DNA from: an uncultured Bacteroidota bacterium
Lineage (GTDB): Bacteria > Bacteroidota > Bacteroidia > Chitinophagales > Chitinophagaceae
DNA: 25,520 bases
Direction: 5' to 3'
Assembly (NCBI GenBank): GCA_903933995.1
Contig: CAIZMD010000175.1
Span: 1-25,520 of the forward strand
Shown here: in pieces, positions 24,964-25,520 of the stretch
Position numbering within the stretch: the first letter of the stretch is position 1
Layout: each line of letters starts with the position of its first letter
Notes under the pieces: generated by a model
Told to the model about the DNA's origin: nothing
The model's database searches: none
The model's input: only the letters and a program-made list of their open reading frames with translations
Program-made: the position numbers and the translations under genes

Positions 24964-25520
24964 ATGTATTCCACTACTGAAACACAATCTTTACAAGCTG
25001 CTGGCAAAGCATTTTTAGCCAAGCCTTTTTCCGGAATCACCGATATTTTTCAGTTGAACCTGTTAAAAGAGGTCTTGCGTTTTCATGAATACCGGTATTA
25101 TGTATTGAATGACCCCTTGATTTCAGACACAGAATATGACCAGCTATACAAACAACTAGAAGCTATTGAGAAAACCTATCCAGACTGGATAACCAAGGAC
25201 TCTCCTACCCAACGGGTGGGAAGCAGTTTGAACCAAGGTTTTCAAACCGTGGCCCATCTGGTACCCATGCTAAGCTTGGACAATAGCTATAATGCAGATG
25301 ACCTCAATGATTTTGACCGAAAAGCAAGAGAACTAAGTGAAACGGGTACCATCACCTACTGCATTGAACCCAAATTTGATGGGGCCAGTATTTCACTGAT
25401 CTATGAAAACGATTTATTGGTAAGGGCGGTTACGCGGGGCGATGGGGTTGCCGGAGAAGATATTACCAATAATATCAAACAAATTAGATCCATACCTCTC
25501 AAAGCCAAATTTTCTGATTA
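24964..25520 (+). CDS. ligA: NAD-dependent DNA ligase LigA, 5' part (runs off the window)
   Basis: An open frame from ATG 24964 runs to the window end without a stop, giving about 185 residues. It matches the start of bacterial LigA, which seals nicks in replication and repair. The Ia domain has LRFHEYRYYVLNDPLISDTE (NAD-binding residues), then SPTQRVGS and VPMLSLDNSY. The adenylation motif KxDG appears in CIEPKFDGASIS, with the lysine that takes the AMP, and TRGDGVAGEDIT follows. The ATG at 24960 hits a stop after six codons, so 24964 is the first usable ATG. It is divergent from the Nudix regulator gene. TAACTTTA at 24939-24946 is a weak -7-like candidate. Confidence 0.95.
   Translation, partial: MYSTTETQSLQAAGKAFLAKPFSGITDIFQLNLLKEVLRFHEYRYYVLNDPLISDTEYDQLYKQLEAIEKTYPDWITKDSPTQRVGSSLNQGFQTVAHLVPMLSLDNSYNADDLNDFDRKARELSETGTITYCIEPKFDGASISLIYENDLLVRAVTRGDGVAGEDITNNIKQIRSIPLKAKFSD

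Overview
The window looks like chromosomal DNA of a Bacteroidota bacterium, most likely of the Chitinophagaceae type. The reasons are moderate-to-low GC, a SusC/SusD/SusE locus, an amylase ending in a type IX secretion (T9SS) sorting domain, a GldH-type gliding lipoprotein, an arginase-fold protein of the degenerate kind seen in this phylum, and a sugar-regulator-like Nudix/winged-helix protein. The species call is inference. I see no rRNA, tRNA, CRISPR array, insertion sequence or phage gene, and no gene-free stretch over 300 bases.

Positions 1-8205 are mostly housekeeping genes. On the plus strand are comF, an exported glutathione peroxidase, the clamp-loader subunit delta' (holB) and ricT (PSP1 family) with a long repetitive disordered tail. 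A bidirectional terminator separates ricT from a convergent M3 oligoendopeptidase (minus). mutL is divergent from the peptidase and abuts dacB tail to tail with no spacer.

Positions 8206-13848 are a minus-strand run. In reading direction it is yicC, gldH, a sensor kinase, an OmpR-type regulator, an arginase-fold protein and dacB (PBP4). The first four are overlapping or a few bases apart and look like one operon that ties an RNase, a gliding/T9SS lipoprotein and a two-component system together.

Positions 13919-24823 are a starch-utilisation locus on the minus strand: Nudix/winged-helix regulator, secreted GH13 amylase, SusC, SusD, SusE-like and SusE/F-like lipoproteins, then a strong hairpin terminator. 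The amylase would cut starch outside the cell. The SusE/F lipoproteins and SusD would bind glucan at the surface, and SusC would import oligosaccharides with TonB energy. Two kinds of palindrome lie upstream of both the amylase and the regulator gene: TGTGTA-N5-TACACA-like (three sites) and LacI-type GCAATCGnTTGC (three sites). This suggests dual control by the local Nudix regulator and a LacI-family protein encoded elsewhere.

The window ends in the 5' part of ligA (NAD-dependent DNA ligase), divergent from the regulator gene. The observations most worth a second look are the paired operator sets, the repeat tail on RicT, and several housekeeping proteins that have lost textbook motifs (delta' without zinc cysteines, MutL without endonuclease motifs, an arginase-fold protein without its metal ligands).
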